From contig NC_091123.1 in assembly GCF_040183065.1 (NCBI RefSeq), positions 106,296,321 to 106,360,320 of the forward strand: DNA of 64,000 nucleotides, given 5' to 3'. Below are positions 43,735 through 54,323 of this stretch, piece by piece. The position numbers and the translations under genes are program-made. The notes under the pieces were generated by a model. That model did no database searches. It was not told where the DNA came from and worked only from the letters and a program-made list of their open reading frames with translations. How positions within the stretch are numbered: position 1 is the stretch's first letter; each line of letters opens with the position of its first letter. This DNA is from Periplaneta americana (Eukaryota; Arthropoda; Insecta; Blattodea; Blattidae).

Positions 43735-44450
43735 TAGATCTCTTGGATATGGAACAACAAGTTTTGACGGAGAAATCATTGTAATAAGTGAAAGTCTCAG
43801 GAATCTTCTATGCCACATCAATAAATTTAAGAATGCAGTTATATTGTCAGACTCCAAAGCAGCTATTCTATCAATAGTCTCTAAATACATACTTTCATTT
43901 CAAACAGCAGAAATAACTAAAATGCTCTCTCAATTAATATCACTCAATAAAAGAATTGTATTCCAGTGGATACCATCCCATTGTGGAATCCTGGGAAACG
44001 AGAATGCTGATGCTTTAGCAAAGAAGGGCAGCACTGCTACTTACAGACCTGTAACTAAATCTACGTATTACTCTGTGAAAAGATTTATTAAATCTACATA
44101 CTTAGACTTCAACAAACAAAATTTGATAACACAAATCTCAAGGGAAAAAATGGAACTCTCTGCATCATAATCCACAGTTAATTCCCAATTTACCACGAAA
44201 ATCGTCTGTAGCTGCATTTAGATTGGCAACAGGCCATGACTGTCTGGCCAAACAAACACCTGCATAGAATTGGAATATATCAGTCCCCTAACTACCCACT
44301 GTGCAACTCAAACCAAGAAATGGATTCGGAACACCTCAAAATCTGTGCTTCAGTGGCTGGCCATGATAATATCTTCGAAAAATATTGGAGTGCAAGAGGT
44401 CAAATGACTTTGTCAAACCCCTGGCATTAGAATACAACAACAACATATTT
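43735..44450 (+). pseudogene. LINE family C RNase H domain and 3' end
   Basis: An open frame from about 43735 to 44170 reads SLGYGTTSFDGEIIVISESL, AVILSDSKAAILSIV and VFQWIPSHCGILGNENADAL then AKKGS. This is an RNase H domain with the Glu, the DSK Asp and the HCGxxGNExAD motif, as in jockey/I/R1-group LINEs. After a frameshift 44236-44430 gives CNSNQEMDSEHLKICASVAG, a His/Cys region near the end of ORF2. It ends in CAACAACAACAT. RT is missing (5' truncation). Confidence 0.8.
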
Positions 44451-45159
44451 TGAGCAATGGGGCCACAACCAAATCAAACACTCAGTATCAAAGCTCAAAA
44501 TTAGGAAATGTTGCGAAGTATCGACTTATCTCTAATAAATTGTATTGCACTTTTTCTAATATGTTCAGTGTTTTAAATCAACTATACATCAGAGAATGAA
44601 AAATAATTTTTTTACTTGTATTTCTTAATGGTGTTTTTATTAAAAGTCTAAGTTAATTTTATGTCTGTTGTAGACAAATAGTTTTCTTTGTATTCTTTAT
44701 CAGTGGTGATTATTGATTACTTAGATTTTTAATATCCATATATTAAACTAATGGCAGTTACTTTTAAAAATAGATGTTCAGCTCTGACGGTGTAAAACAA
44801 ATAAAGTGGTGTTTTATAAATGTTTATGAACGTGCGTTGTACTATGTCACAGCAAAACATCTTATGACTATTTTCAAGCTAATGTTTGACATAAAAAAAT
44901 TAAGAGCAAATTATAATTATATAACTGACCAATAATAACTTCGAAGTCAATATTCCAAAGTCAATCTTCGTTTTTATTTTCCAATACATGATACATAACA
45001 TTATTTAAAAATAGTGCTTAAGGTGTTTTGGAGAGAAGTATCCTATCCTATTCGCTTCCTGTATCTCAATTACATATTTGATCTAGAAGATGCAAAAACT
45101 TTTATTAGTCAAATTTGATAAATTAATTTAATAAAAGGGTTAAATGATGGTGTTAAAAG
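44451..45159. other. No recognised feature
   Basis: AT-rich sequence after the LINE tail. Confidence 0.4.
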
Positions 45160-45291
45160 AGGGAGTGTGTTAATGGTTTTCAGTTTCATGTTCAACCATT
45201 ATATTTATATTCACATGTTAAAACAAAAATGTGATATAAATATTGTGGTTAAACATGTTATTTAAACTGATAAACCATTTACACACTCCTT
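45160..45291. mobile_element. 132-bp foldback MITE
   Basis: GGGAGTGTGTTAATGGTTTT at the left pairs with AAACCATTTACACACTCC at the right, and AACCATTATATTTATATTCA pairs with GTGATATAAATATTGTGGTT in the middle. Imperfect hairpin, no ORF. Confidence 0.65.
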
Positions 45292-45614
45292 TGGCGATAT
45301 GAAAAATATCAGTATGTGTTGGTATAATAGGTATCTGCAGTACCGGTCATGCTCTGTTGGCATAATGGATACCTATAATACCGATCGGGCCGTATAACAA
45401 GGGGTGTAGTTCCGCATTCTGCCGCTATGTGTAACGAGATGTAGTTCCGATGTTTTGCCGCCAAGTGTCTCGACGTCGCGTCAATAGCGTGTCGAAGGTA
45501 ATGCATTGAGTTGGGGGTCTTTCTATTTATTTGTCTATGTTCGTGACTGTATATACTAGACTGTGCTAGGGTGATAGGTTGTGTAACGATTATCATGTGT
45601 AATTGTACAACTCT
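45292..45614. other. Hairpin at 45319-45382 and CGTGACTGTATATAC motif
   Basis: GGTATAATAGGTATC and GATACCTATAATACC form a hairpin. CGTGACTGTATATACTAGAC then TGTG at 45550-45573 matches the TIR of the THAP elements at 28719 and 30608, so this may be another end of that family. Confidence 0.5.
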
Positions 45615-45616
45615 TA

Positions 45617-48600
45617 GGGTAAGGTTGCTATCAATGGGCTGGTTCCTTCGATGGGCCGGCTCGATTTATCCATATGTATTGACAATAGGCACACTCTGGT
45701 GGCTGTTTAGTGTACTTCGGGTTACAAAAGTGTCACCATATTAGTTGTGAGTTGCTCGACGTAGACACAAAGCAGCAGTGAAAGAAGGTATGATTTTCAC
45801 GTTTTTCTTCTAATTTACTAATGTAATGAAGGAAGCATTTCTGTCAAATATTAATCCTGTATAAATTTCTACAGACAGTGTCTGAAAGTAAGATGAATGC
45901 TCGTTATTTAGTCATATTTACATTATAAATTTAGTTTCTGTGAACGGAGACAGGATCATGTTAAACGATGCAGTGCTAGTTACCTTCAATGAGCCACTAT
46001 GAATGAGTTGCTATGAATGGGCTAGTGGCCCAATGATGGAAACCGTACCCGCGCGCACTTTCGTAACTACTGTTTCGAATTAGTTAACAAAGAGCCGTGC
46101 TAGCTGATTTAATGCGTGTATAATGTAAACGAATGATTAGTTATACATTCATATAAATATATATGTTTTCTTTCCTAGATGCCGTCAAAAATGAAATATG
46201 GTCAGTGGCAGGAAGATATGTGTCGTGCTTTAGCTGCAGTACGAAATGGTGATATGGGTGTCAATGAGGCTGCCAGAACATAATATAGTGTGCCCAGAGT
46301 AACATTACAAAGACATTTAACGGGCAAGAATTGTTTTGCTGTTGAACATAAAAAATTACAGTAGCATAGCTAATCTTCCCGCAGAAGTGGAAAATGAACT
46401 TGTTGCTCATGTTCTCTGAGGAATTTATGTTGGTATTACACCAAGGGAACTGCGCTTGCTAGCATTTGATATAGCAGAAAGAAACGAAATCCTTCATAGA
46501 TTCAGTAAAGAAACGAGAACAGCCGGAAAGAAATGGTATTATGCATATAAGAGGAGACATTCCCAACTTAACTTGCGTCAACCAGAATCGACCTCTTTTG
46601 CTCGAGCTAAGAGGTTTGATAAAGAAAACGTAAGTCACTTTTTTGACACCTTGCAGAAAATTGTTGATGTAAACCAACTCGATTCAACGCGAGTATTCAA
46701 AGTTGTTGAGACTTGTTTATGAATTGTGTAAAAGAAACCTAGAAAGGTGCTTGCTTTCAAAAGTAAAAGAGCACTGGAGAAAGAAGTTCTATACTCCAGT
46801 TTGCTGCACAAGTGCTGCGTGTCATTATATTCCACCACTGATCATCTACCAACGTTCTCATTCTGGGGAAGGGTTAGAAGATGGAGCTCCACAGGGAACA
46901 ATTTTTACTTATAATCCTGAAAGTGGATACATTAACAAAGATGTATTTTTGAGGTGGTTAAGGCATTTCATCGACGCTGTCCGTCCTTCAAAGGAAAGAG
47001 AAGTCTTGCTTCTTCTCCATGGACATTCAACACACACCAGAAATCTCGATGCTCCAGATATTGCTCGAGAGAATGGAGTCATCATGCTAGCACTTCCAGG
47101 ACACACTACTCATAGGTTGCAGTCACTGGACGTGTCTTGTTTTAAACATTTGAATAAGCAAACCTGAAGTTGTAACCCATTTTCATATTCCACGACTGTC
47201 TGGTAAAGCATATGGACTGGCGGCAACAATAGGGACTGCAGTGAATGGATTTGGAAAAGCAGGAGTTTGACCAGTCAACAGGGATGTTTTCCAAATTTGT
47301 CATTTTGTGGCAGCGATGCAGTTTGAAACAAATGATGTTCCCGTTATGGAAGCTTGTACAATTGAGCCTGTCAATGAAGAAATTCCAGAACCAAATAGGC
47401 CTAATACCGAGATTCTAGAAAAAGGGAGCAATAGGATCTGGAAGTCAAGATAGTTTAGAATCTCTTCCAGCTGATACAGCAACATTGGCACCAAAACTGC
47501 ATTTTTCCTTGGGTGAAATCTCTCCTATACCAAACAAAATTTCTCTCGAAAGAAGTACAAATAAAGCTCAGAAAAGATAATTATCACGAGTAGTCCGTAC
47601 AAGCAGAGACTGGAAGATGTAAAAAGCAAATAACTAAAAGGAGACATCTTGAAAATTCTGAACCAGAGAAGTCAGCTCAAATCAAACTTTCGTCTTCTTC
47701 AAATGGTTCAACGAGATGAAATTCTAACAAGGAGTCATGGTATTGTGGCATCTGTTGCAATGACATAAATGAAGATATGATTCACTGTCTGTCATGTAAC
47801 GAGTGGGTTCAAGAGAATTGTGCTGGTGTTACAAAAGGAGCCAAAGTGTTCTATTGCGAAGACTGTGATTAAAGTGTGACAATATTTTATAAAAGTTTTG
47901 TTTTGTTTCATCTTAGCTCCTATAAACAAAATTGAATTCATGGTTTTTGTTGCACGTTCTTTTTCAAATTTTTCAGCTTTTTATTTGGTCAGCCAACGAG
48001 AGAAGAAGGACAGAGTTTAGAGTTAAAAAATGGTATTCAATTGTGTTGATATGTTTTGTTTTCAGTGTATATAAATTGTTTTGTTTGATTAGCCCTTAAA
48101 CTATGGTTATTTTGAAATGTTTTAGTTCTGTTTAATCACACTATAGAACAAATAGGGCCTAAAGTGTTTTCTTTTTATTTCTGTACGATCGTAAATAATT
48201 TGAGATAAACATGCTGAAGATCTTAACCTGATTACAAACTAACAATGATATATTTCGTTTTATTGTGTTAATGAAATATCTGAAGATTTTTTAAGTACCC
48301 TAGTGGTGTTGCTTGGGATCGAATACATGTTCTGTGGTTCCATATGCCAACACACTACTCCTATTATTGCCGAAGATATTGTGTATTGGTATTTATTTAG
48401 ATGTGGGTTGTTATTTAACAATATAATTCTGCAGCCCATTCATGGAAACTACCTGGCCCAACGAAGGAAACGAGTATCCTTCATTGGGCCGATGATGCTT
48501 ATTTTTATTTTTAAAATATTTCATTAACACCGAATACTTATAACTTCTATTTGTAGCATAGTGAAATACAAAAGGTAATATTTAAGTTTGCTTGAAAAAG

Positions 48601-48674
48601 GAAATAAATATTACTTCATCCGAGGATATTATATAAGATTTCTTTTAAGTGACCCATTGATAGCAACCTTACCC
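45617..48674 (+). mobile_element. pogo/jerky-like DNA transposon, 3058 bp, TA duplication
   Basis: GGGTAAGGTTGCTATCAATG then GG at the left is exactly inverted at the right end (CCCATTGATAGCAACCTTAC then CC), flanked by TA at 45615-45616 and 48675-48676. The plus strand encodes a Psq-type HTH, a CENP-B/jerky-like middle, a DDE domain and a PHD-like finger. Motifs with CAATGGGCC or GATGGGCC cluster near both ends. Coding sequence is broken, so the copy is not autonomous. Confidence 0.9.
46179..47872 (+). pseudogene. pogo/jerky-like transposase with C-terminal PHD-like finger
   Basis: The ATG at 46179 follows a TTTCCTAG acceptor-like site. First comes a Psq helix-turn-helix (QWQEDMCRALAAVRNGDMGV, then VPRVTLQRHL), with a stop in between. 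Then follow GITPRELRLLAFDIAERN, WYYAYKRRHSQL and a DDE_1 domain with VFKVVETCL, GYINKDVFLRWLRHFI, LLLLHGHSTHTRNLD, LALPGHTTHRLQSLDVSCF. In intact relatives the first box is VDETG and the second LDGHSSHT, so two catalytic Asp are replaced (V and H); the third (LDV) stays. At 47738-47869 a PHD-like finger reads WYCGICCND, CLSCNEWVQENCAG, YCEDCD; the usual His of WVHENC is Gln. At least four frameshifts or stops occur. Confidence 0.8.
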
Positions 48675-48686
48675 TACATATAGAAT

Positions 48687-48836
48687 AGCTTATACACTGT
48701 TTGTTAGTTACGTTTTACGATCCAATGGTGTATAAGTCCTGTATAACCTTTATACTGTACATACTGTAGTTTATTACTAGTAGTAAAATGAAAATGTGTA
48801 CCTAAAAAGAAGTTGTTATTCATATACAGGGTGGTT
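48687..48836. other. No recognised feature
   Basis: Short unassigned spacer between two transposons. Confidence 0.4.
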
Positions 48837-49865
48837 CACGAGGATTTGTCGTCACTTACAGAGCTTATTTCCGAAGACATTCTGAGCAGAAATTTCATAT
48901 AAACCTTTGTCTTAATCTCAATATTTTCAGAGTTACCGGTACACTAAATTTGAAGTTGTTAGTAAAATACCTTTTTTCTTTAGTTTTAAGTGTAAAAAAA
49001 TATTACAAATAGAGAAAGAACTATTCAGAAGTATCATTTCTCTAATTGGCTAGTATTCTGAAGATAAAAATATGTTGTTAATAATTGCTTTATACAGATT
49101 TTGTTTTTTCAATTTTTAACTAAAAATTACAACATTCTTACGCATTTATAAAAAAAAAAATTGTTACAAATCATACGACTTTAGGAACTTGATTCTTTAC
49201 AGTTTAATTATGCATCCTAATGTACAGTGTTAAAGAATTTACAAGAGTGGCGTTCACACCTGTGGAGTAACGGTCAGCGCGTCTGGCTGTGAAACCAGGT
49301 GGCCCGGGTTCGAATCCCGGTCGGGGCAAGTTATCTGATTGAGGTTTTTTCCGGGGTTTTCCCTCAACCCCATACGAGCAAATGCTGGATAACTTTCGGT
49401 GTTGGACCCCGGACTCATTTCACCGGCATTATCACCTTCATATCATTCAGACGCTAAATAACCTGAGATGTTGATACAGCGTCGTAAAATAACCGAATAA
49501 AATTTAAAAAAAAATTACAAGAGTGGCGTGATTTATAACAATTGCTGTGATAAATACCGTACGTAAGAAAATTTAATTTTGTAGTTAAAAATCTAAAAAC
49601 ATTCTGTACTATGGAATTCACAACACATTTTTAGCTTCAGAATATTAGCTAATTAAAGAAATGATACTCCTGAACAGTTAATTCTTCATCTGTAATATTC
49701 TTTTAGCCTTAAAACTCAAGAATAATGATATTTTACAAACAACTTCAAATTAATTTAACTCTGAAAATATTGAGAATAGGAAAAATGTTTATATGACATT
49801 TTTTGCTCAGAATGTCTTCGGAAATAAGCTCCGTAAGAGACGGTAAATCCTCGTGAATCACCCTG
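48837..49865. mobile_element. Foldback element, copy 2, with nested SINE
   Basis: The ends CAGGGTGGTTCACGAGGAT and ATCCTCGTGAATCACCCTG match copy 1 at 13546-14308; TA precedes, TG follows. Without the SINE and its duplication it is about 750 bp, close to copy 1. Its arms share GAGCTTATTTCCGAAGACAT / TGTCTTCGGAAATAAGCTC. Confidence 0.9.
49254..49514 (+). repeat. SINE family 1b with perfect 15-bp target duplication
   Basis: The head GTGGAGTAACGGTCAGCGCG and GGGTTCGAATCCCGG are tRNA-like with a clean B box. The body GATTGAGGTTTTTTCCGGGG, the tail CAGACGCTAAATAACCTGAG and GATACAGCGTCGTAAAATAA and a poly-A-like end follow. TTACAAGAGTGGCGT flanks at 49239-49253 and 49515-49529. Confidence 0.95.
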
Positions 49866-50883
49866 TGTAATGCTTCTTAACTACTGTAAGTACATGTGCA
49901 TTAGTATTTCATTAAGTAATTTCTAAGAAGGTAGAATGTCAGTTTTAAGAAAGAATATAATTCCTGATGGATGTAGTTTTAGGCTGTAAGTTGTCGATTT
50001 TGAAGATAGGTAATTGTAATATCTGGATGGCTCAATGACGTGATCTGCTTTTTATTTCAAAAGCCGCAGCCGTCCTCCCACAAAGAGAGTGAAACAAATC
50101 GAGCCTTCGGTAAACCGAATAATAAGGCACTCCGCGTGGTGGAAGAACTTTGCATACTGCCTACACAGCTAGGCGCTCAGTATCATTGTAAAATTTAAAT
50201 TATTCAGAACCGGTTTTACAGGACTCTACTAGGGACCGAGTCACAGCGTTATAACTGTTCCATAAAAAAATGTAGGAATCGCCATTTCAGCATGCTGACC
50301 TGCCATGGCATGCATAATCACCCCTAAGTGGTGAAGAAGGGATAGGGATGTAATCGGTGGAGTTGTCTGACAATCCTCCCGGCTAGATCATATGGACCCA
50401 CAACGGTAGGTATGGTCCTCCAAACAGTGCGAGTTGAGTGTAGGTAATATAACTGCCATAACATAAAAATATGGTGCTTATATTAAAAGTGTTATATTTA
50501 CTACATCACTCTTGTATATTGGAGAGCAAGAGAGTTATTGCCAAGAACTTAGTATTGGTTAACAACAACAACCTATTCAGAATCGTGTCATTTTTCTGTT
50601 ACAAAATTTAATCCATTTCCGTCTACATCCATAGCAAAAAAAGAATGGAAACAAATATATTATTATTATTGGTACCATATTTTTTTTTCATGATCTACTG
50701 TAATCAATATGAAAGTATCTGTATTCAGGATTTTCTCATTCTCTAAGATAGGATGTGCTAAATTGTTACTAAATTGATTACTAACGTTATCAAATTTCAA
50801 CGGTGGTAAATAAAATATTTGGCATATTTTCAACAAGTTTTGTTTTTTATTTTAGGCTATGTAATCGAGTGGCTACGATAAAT
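49866..50883. other. No gene; unclassified GC-richer blocks
   Basis: 50040-50160 and 50225-50420 are less AT-rich (GAAGAAGGGATAGGGATGTA, GGCTAGATCATATGGACCCA) and may be dispersed repeats, but I have no second copy in the window. Confidence 0.35.
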
Positions 50884-51058
50884 CAGTGGTTCCCAAACGT
50901 TTTGAAGATGCGACCCACTTTTGATGAGAATTTTTTTGCGACCCCCTACCCACTATCGTACTTAATCCCGTTTGATCTGATTTTAAACACATATTCACGT
51001 CAAAACGCTACCAACGATGTTGGGACCCAACTATGATGGGGAACCAGTGGAACCACTG
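50884..51058. mobile_element. hAT-like MITE, ~175 bp
   Basis: CAGTGGTTCCCAAACG..GCGACCC at the left and TGGGACCC..GGTTCCCC/AACCACTG at the right are inverted relative to each other (outermost CAGTGGTTCC). The flanking octamers do not match, so a target duplication is not seen. Confidence 0.6.
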
Positions 51059-51621
51059 CTAGTTTCTCTACAGGAAAATACCAGATTCGACCTACAAAAG
51101 AAAGTCAACAAAAACATACTTCTGATTCAAAGTACAAGTTCTTATAATTTATTTATTATAAGTTAAAATTAGTGTTGTTGGATTTAATCGATTAATCGAT
51201 CAATTTCTGTTTTAGGATTAATCATTGAAAAATATTTAAACGAATAATCGAGTCGATTAAAATTAATCGGTTATAGTTGATATTAATTATTATTTTGTTG
51301 ATACAAACTCATACTAAAAATTCCAACACTATTTCCCTCTCGGAAATTGTTTACTTAAAAGCACAATAGTAATGTTATTTTCTAACTGTAAACCAGGTAG
51401 CACAAACACTTCAGAAAGAGATGGAGAGATGAGGACAGTGACCTAGTCTACCTCTATTGAAAGTTGAAACACAATGCGAAACCCTTATTAAGATTTATTG
51501 TTTCCAAGAAAACTTCCACCTTGTCAGCTCATCTTCTTAGCATACGAAATACAGTACATATTTTTCTGGGATTCGTTCCTCTCATCCTTATAAAATAGCC
51601 ATGTTTACACTGTGTGAAGTG
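51059..51621. other. ATCGATTAATCG-rich block at 51180-51290
   Basis: TTAATCGATTAATCGATCAA and later ATAATCGAGTCGATTAAAAT give local dyads of AATCGATT. The remainder is unassigned. Confidence 0.4.
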
Positions 51622-51825
51622 CAGGGGCGTATTTTGCGGACTACCGGGGCTACCGGCGGTAGCCCAAGGAAATTACAAAAGAAAAAGTTTATAATATAAC
51701 ATAATGTAATAATTTTATATTATTAGTTTTACCATAGTAATTAAAATTAAAGTAATTGTTAGATATATTTTGTGTAATAATAGGGTCAGCGGTAGCCCAA
51801 ACCCTTTAACCAGTATACGCCACTG
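51622..51825. mobile_element. 204-bp hAT-like MITE with 8-bp duplication
   Basis: It starts CAGGGGCGTATTTTGCGGAC and ends AACCAGTATACGCCACTG. The inverted cores are CAGkGGCGTA, and GGTAGCCCAA occurs at both sides inside. GTGAAGTG at 51614-51621 and 51826-51833 is an exact 8-bp duplication, as hAT transposases make. Confidence 0.9.
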
Positions 51826-51833
51826 GTGAAGTG

Positions 51834-52087
51834 AGAGCGTAAATACCTTCTTCTCTTTCTAAAATCTGGTAATTCGATTACAATAGGGGCCAGTCTTCTG
51901 TTTCGACCGCTGTAGTTTGGCAGTTGCAGTTTCTGTACTGAGTTTTTATATATGAAGGTTGTGTGTTTAGTTTGATAAAGAAAAAAACATCAGTTGTCTG
52001 TGATTTGTGAAAGTGTAAACTCCATTATGTCATATGAGAATTTGAGAAGTAAACTCGGCGAAACGTTTGGATTTAAATCGAACGATC
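51834..52087. other. No recognised feature
   Basis: Unassigned spacer with a short frame (from 51994) running into the minisatellite. Confidence 0.35.
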
Positions 52088-52222
52088 AGGCCTTCTCTTC
52101 CCCTCAGGCCTTCTCTTCCCCTCTACTAGGGAATTACAACTACAATATTAAGAATACAATCAGGTCTTCTCTTCCCCTCGACCAGGGAATTACAACTACA
52201 ATATTAAGAATACAATTACAAT
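52088..52222 (+). repeat. CTTCTCTTCCCCTC minisatellite
   Basis: CAGGCCTTCTCTTCCCCTC occurs twice in a row. Then a ~68-bp unit (AGGGAATTACAACTACAATA then TTAAGAATACAATCAGGTCT) is repeated. Confidence 0.85.
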
Positions 52223-52229
52223 TGTAATT

Positions 52230-53225
52230 ACAATTAATATTAAATTTACAAATACAATAAAAACAAAAGTACTAAAAGATTAACTGATTAATAAAGACTA
52301 GACAGTTTATTGTAGAAGTTAAGAACAAAGAAAGATTTTTTTTTACTTAAGTAAATATTAAACCTAGAATAAAATTGTATAGTGATGAAATTACAGGATA
52401 TTGAAATATTTTGTGCTAGAATAAGATAACTATTTACAAGAAGCCATGTGTGAACGAGTCTCAATTACTGACCAAGTGCCTAGTAAGTTTGTGTTTGAAT
52501 TCAATTTTATTTCGACAGTCCCTGATGCTAGCAGGTAGCGAATTCCAGAGTCTTGACAGGGCTGTTATGAAAGAGGATGAGTATGAGGAGGTGCGATGAG
52601 ATGGTATTGTTAGTATTGATTCATGGCGAGAGCGTGTGTTCAGATTATGGTGGATAGAAAGGTAAGTGAAGCGAGACGACAGGTACAAAAGAACAGAAGA
52701 GTTCAATATTTCGAAGAGAAGTAGCAGTGAACGTAAATTTATTTTCTTATTTAATTTAAGCCAACCTATTCCTTTCAGGGATAGGGTAATATGATCATAT
52801 TTGCGAGCATTGCTTACAAAACGTACACACAAATTATGAGCACGTTGAAGTTTCGTTTTGTTGGCGTTGGAAAGGTCAGATAGTAAATTGTCGGCATAGT
52901 CAAAACAGGGAAATATAAGCGCCTGCACAAGGGACTTTTTTTTTTTAAACAAGAGGGAAGTTGAACATTTATCCTTTTAGCACATGGATAATAGAATATA
53001 CTTTTCTGCAGATTTCTATGATTTGCATATCCCAGTTTAGATTATTATCCATGTGAATGCCAAGATTTTTTACTGAATAACTGAAAGATATATGCACTGT
53101 ACTTACTTTAACGGGGGAAATGTCAAATTGTTTTACAGCGTCAATTTGCCGTTTGCGTCCTAATATAATTTCTTGTGTCTTTCCAGGATTGATTTTAAGA
53201 TGGAATTTCATTGTTTCTTTCTTTC
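52230..53225 (-). mobile_element. LINE family D (CR1/jockey group), 5' truncated
   Basis: The minus strand begins MKFHLKINPGKTQEIILG (RT thumb; 53211-52969) and, after a frameshift at a poly-T run near 52940, continues SLVQALIFPCFDYADNL, KLQRAHNLCVRFVSNARKYD, NLNTRSRHESILTIPSHRTS then FITALSRLWNSLPASIRDCR and KLTRHLVSN. The order matches jockey/CR1-type ORF2 C-termini. An AT-rich 3' UTR runs to about 52230. Confidence 0.85.
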
Positions 53226-53285
53226 AGAGCTCATCCCGACATTTGTCTTAGCACCTTAGGAAAACCACGGAAAAACCTTAGGCAG
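53226..53285 (-). repeat. SINE-like core fragment
   Basis: On the minus strand GGTTTTTCCGTGGTTTTCC and AGACAAATGTCGGGATGAGC resemble the FTTTTCC..GGCAAATGCCGGG middle of the SINEs here. A sister block is at 54435-54525 (plus). Confidence 0.45.
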
Positions 53286-53871
53286 AAATCGTTCTCCTAT
53301 TTATCCCATTATACATTTATACTTTCGCCTCTAGGCCTACCAGTTTAACACATCTTCATAATAAATGTAATCATTTATTACATTTCGAATACATAACAAA
53401 TGTTACCGGTACATATCCAGAAACAACATTTGAATCACGTAATTTTACTAAGTTTCAAATACAACAAATTTCGAATGTGCAGTAAACAAGAGCGCCTAAA
53501 TATGCTGCTTGTGGACAGTCGTGCGAAGCTTGTGTCCTTCATAAAGGAGGACTGCCACCAAGATTCGACCCATTTTTTAATTCCGTATCGGTACATTAGT
53601 AAAACATTCAAATCTCCAGTCTAGCGACTCCACTTGGTATGCATGAACGGCCAAAAAGTACCTTGCACCTACTAGCATGGAATGACAACGTCCCTGAATT
53701 CGCACACATAGACTACCCGCTGGGTAATATTGCAATGTAGCCTACATAAATGACACTGCGCTGAGAGCCACGTAGCGTACTTCAAGAATTCAAATAAATT
53801 TTGGATTATATGTTTGAGATCACAGAGTATCTTTCCAAAAAAATTGTAAATTCGTAATTTTATGTGATAAT
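53286..53871. other. No recognised feature
   Basis: No supported gene or repeat. Confidence 0.35.
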
Positions 53872-54066
53872 AGAAAAGGGAATTGGTTGGGTCACTGGCT
53901 GAGAAGAAACTGCCTATTGAAAGATGCACTGGAAGGAATGGTGAACGGGAGAAGAGTTCGGAGCAGAAGAAGATATCAGATGATAGACATCATTAAGATA
54001 TATGATGCGGAGACTAAGAGGAAGGTAGAAAATAGGACAGACTGGAGAATACTGGATTTGCAGTGA
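53872..54066 (+). mobile_element. LINE family B, short 3' coding fragment
   Basis: The plus strand reads NWLGHWLRRNCLLKDALEGM then VNGRRVRSRRRYQMID and NRTDWRILDLQ, ending at the stop. It closely matches 16155-16350. Confidence 0.85.
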
Positions 54067-54069
54067 TGT

Positions 54070-54277
54070 AAGTATGTATCCAATGCCCACCCACTTTACT
54101 TTAAGTGATTCGGATTCCGTATATTTCGGATAGATGGCTGGACTATGACCCATTTTTAAGTTGCACACCACTTCTGCGGGCCATGCTGTACATGATGTGT
54201 ATCTGAGGAGAGTTATGTCGTGTACTAGGATAAGTATATGTGTAAGTGTAAGATCTGCCATTTGGCAGAACACTGTG

Positions 54278-54279
<2 letters not shown>
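54070..54279 (+). repeat. Interspersed repeat (uninterrupted copy)
   Basis: CCAATGCCCACCCACTTTAC, GTGATTCGGATTCCGTAT and CAAGTTGCACACC-like text match 17065-17172 and 18230-18240. GCGGGCCATGCTGTACATGA is the empty-site equivalent of the Harbinger-like insertion. It ends ATTTGGCAGAACACTGTG then (AAT)n. Confidence 0.7.

Positions 54280-54322
<43 letters not shown>
54280..54322 (+). repeat. (AAT)n microsatellite
   Basis: About 42 bp of AAT at the 3' end of the preceding repeat. Confidence 0.95.
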
Positions 54323-54323
<1 letters not shown>

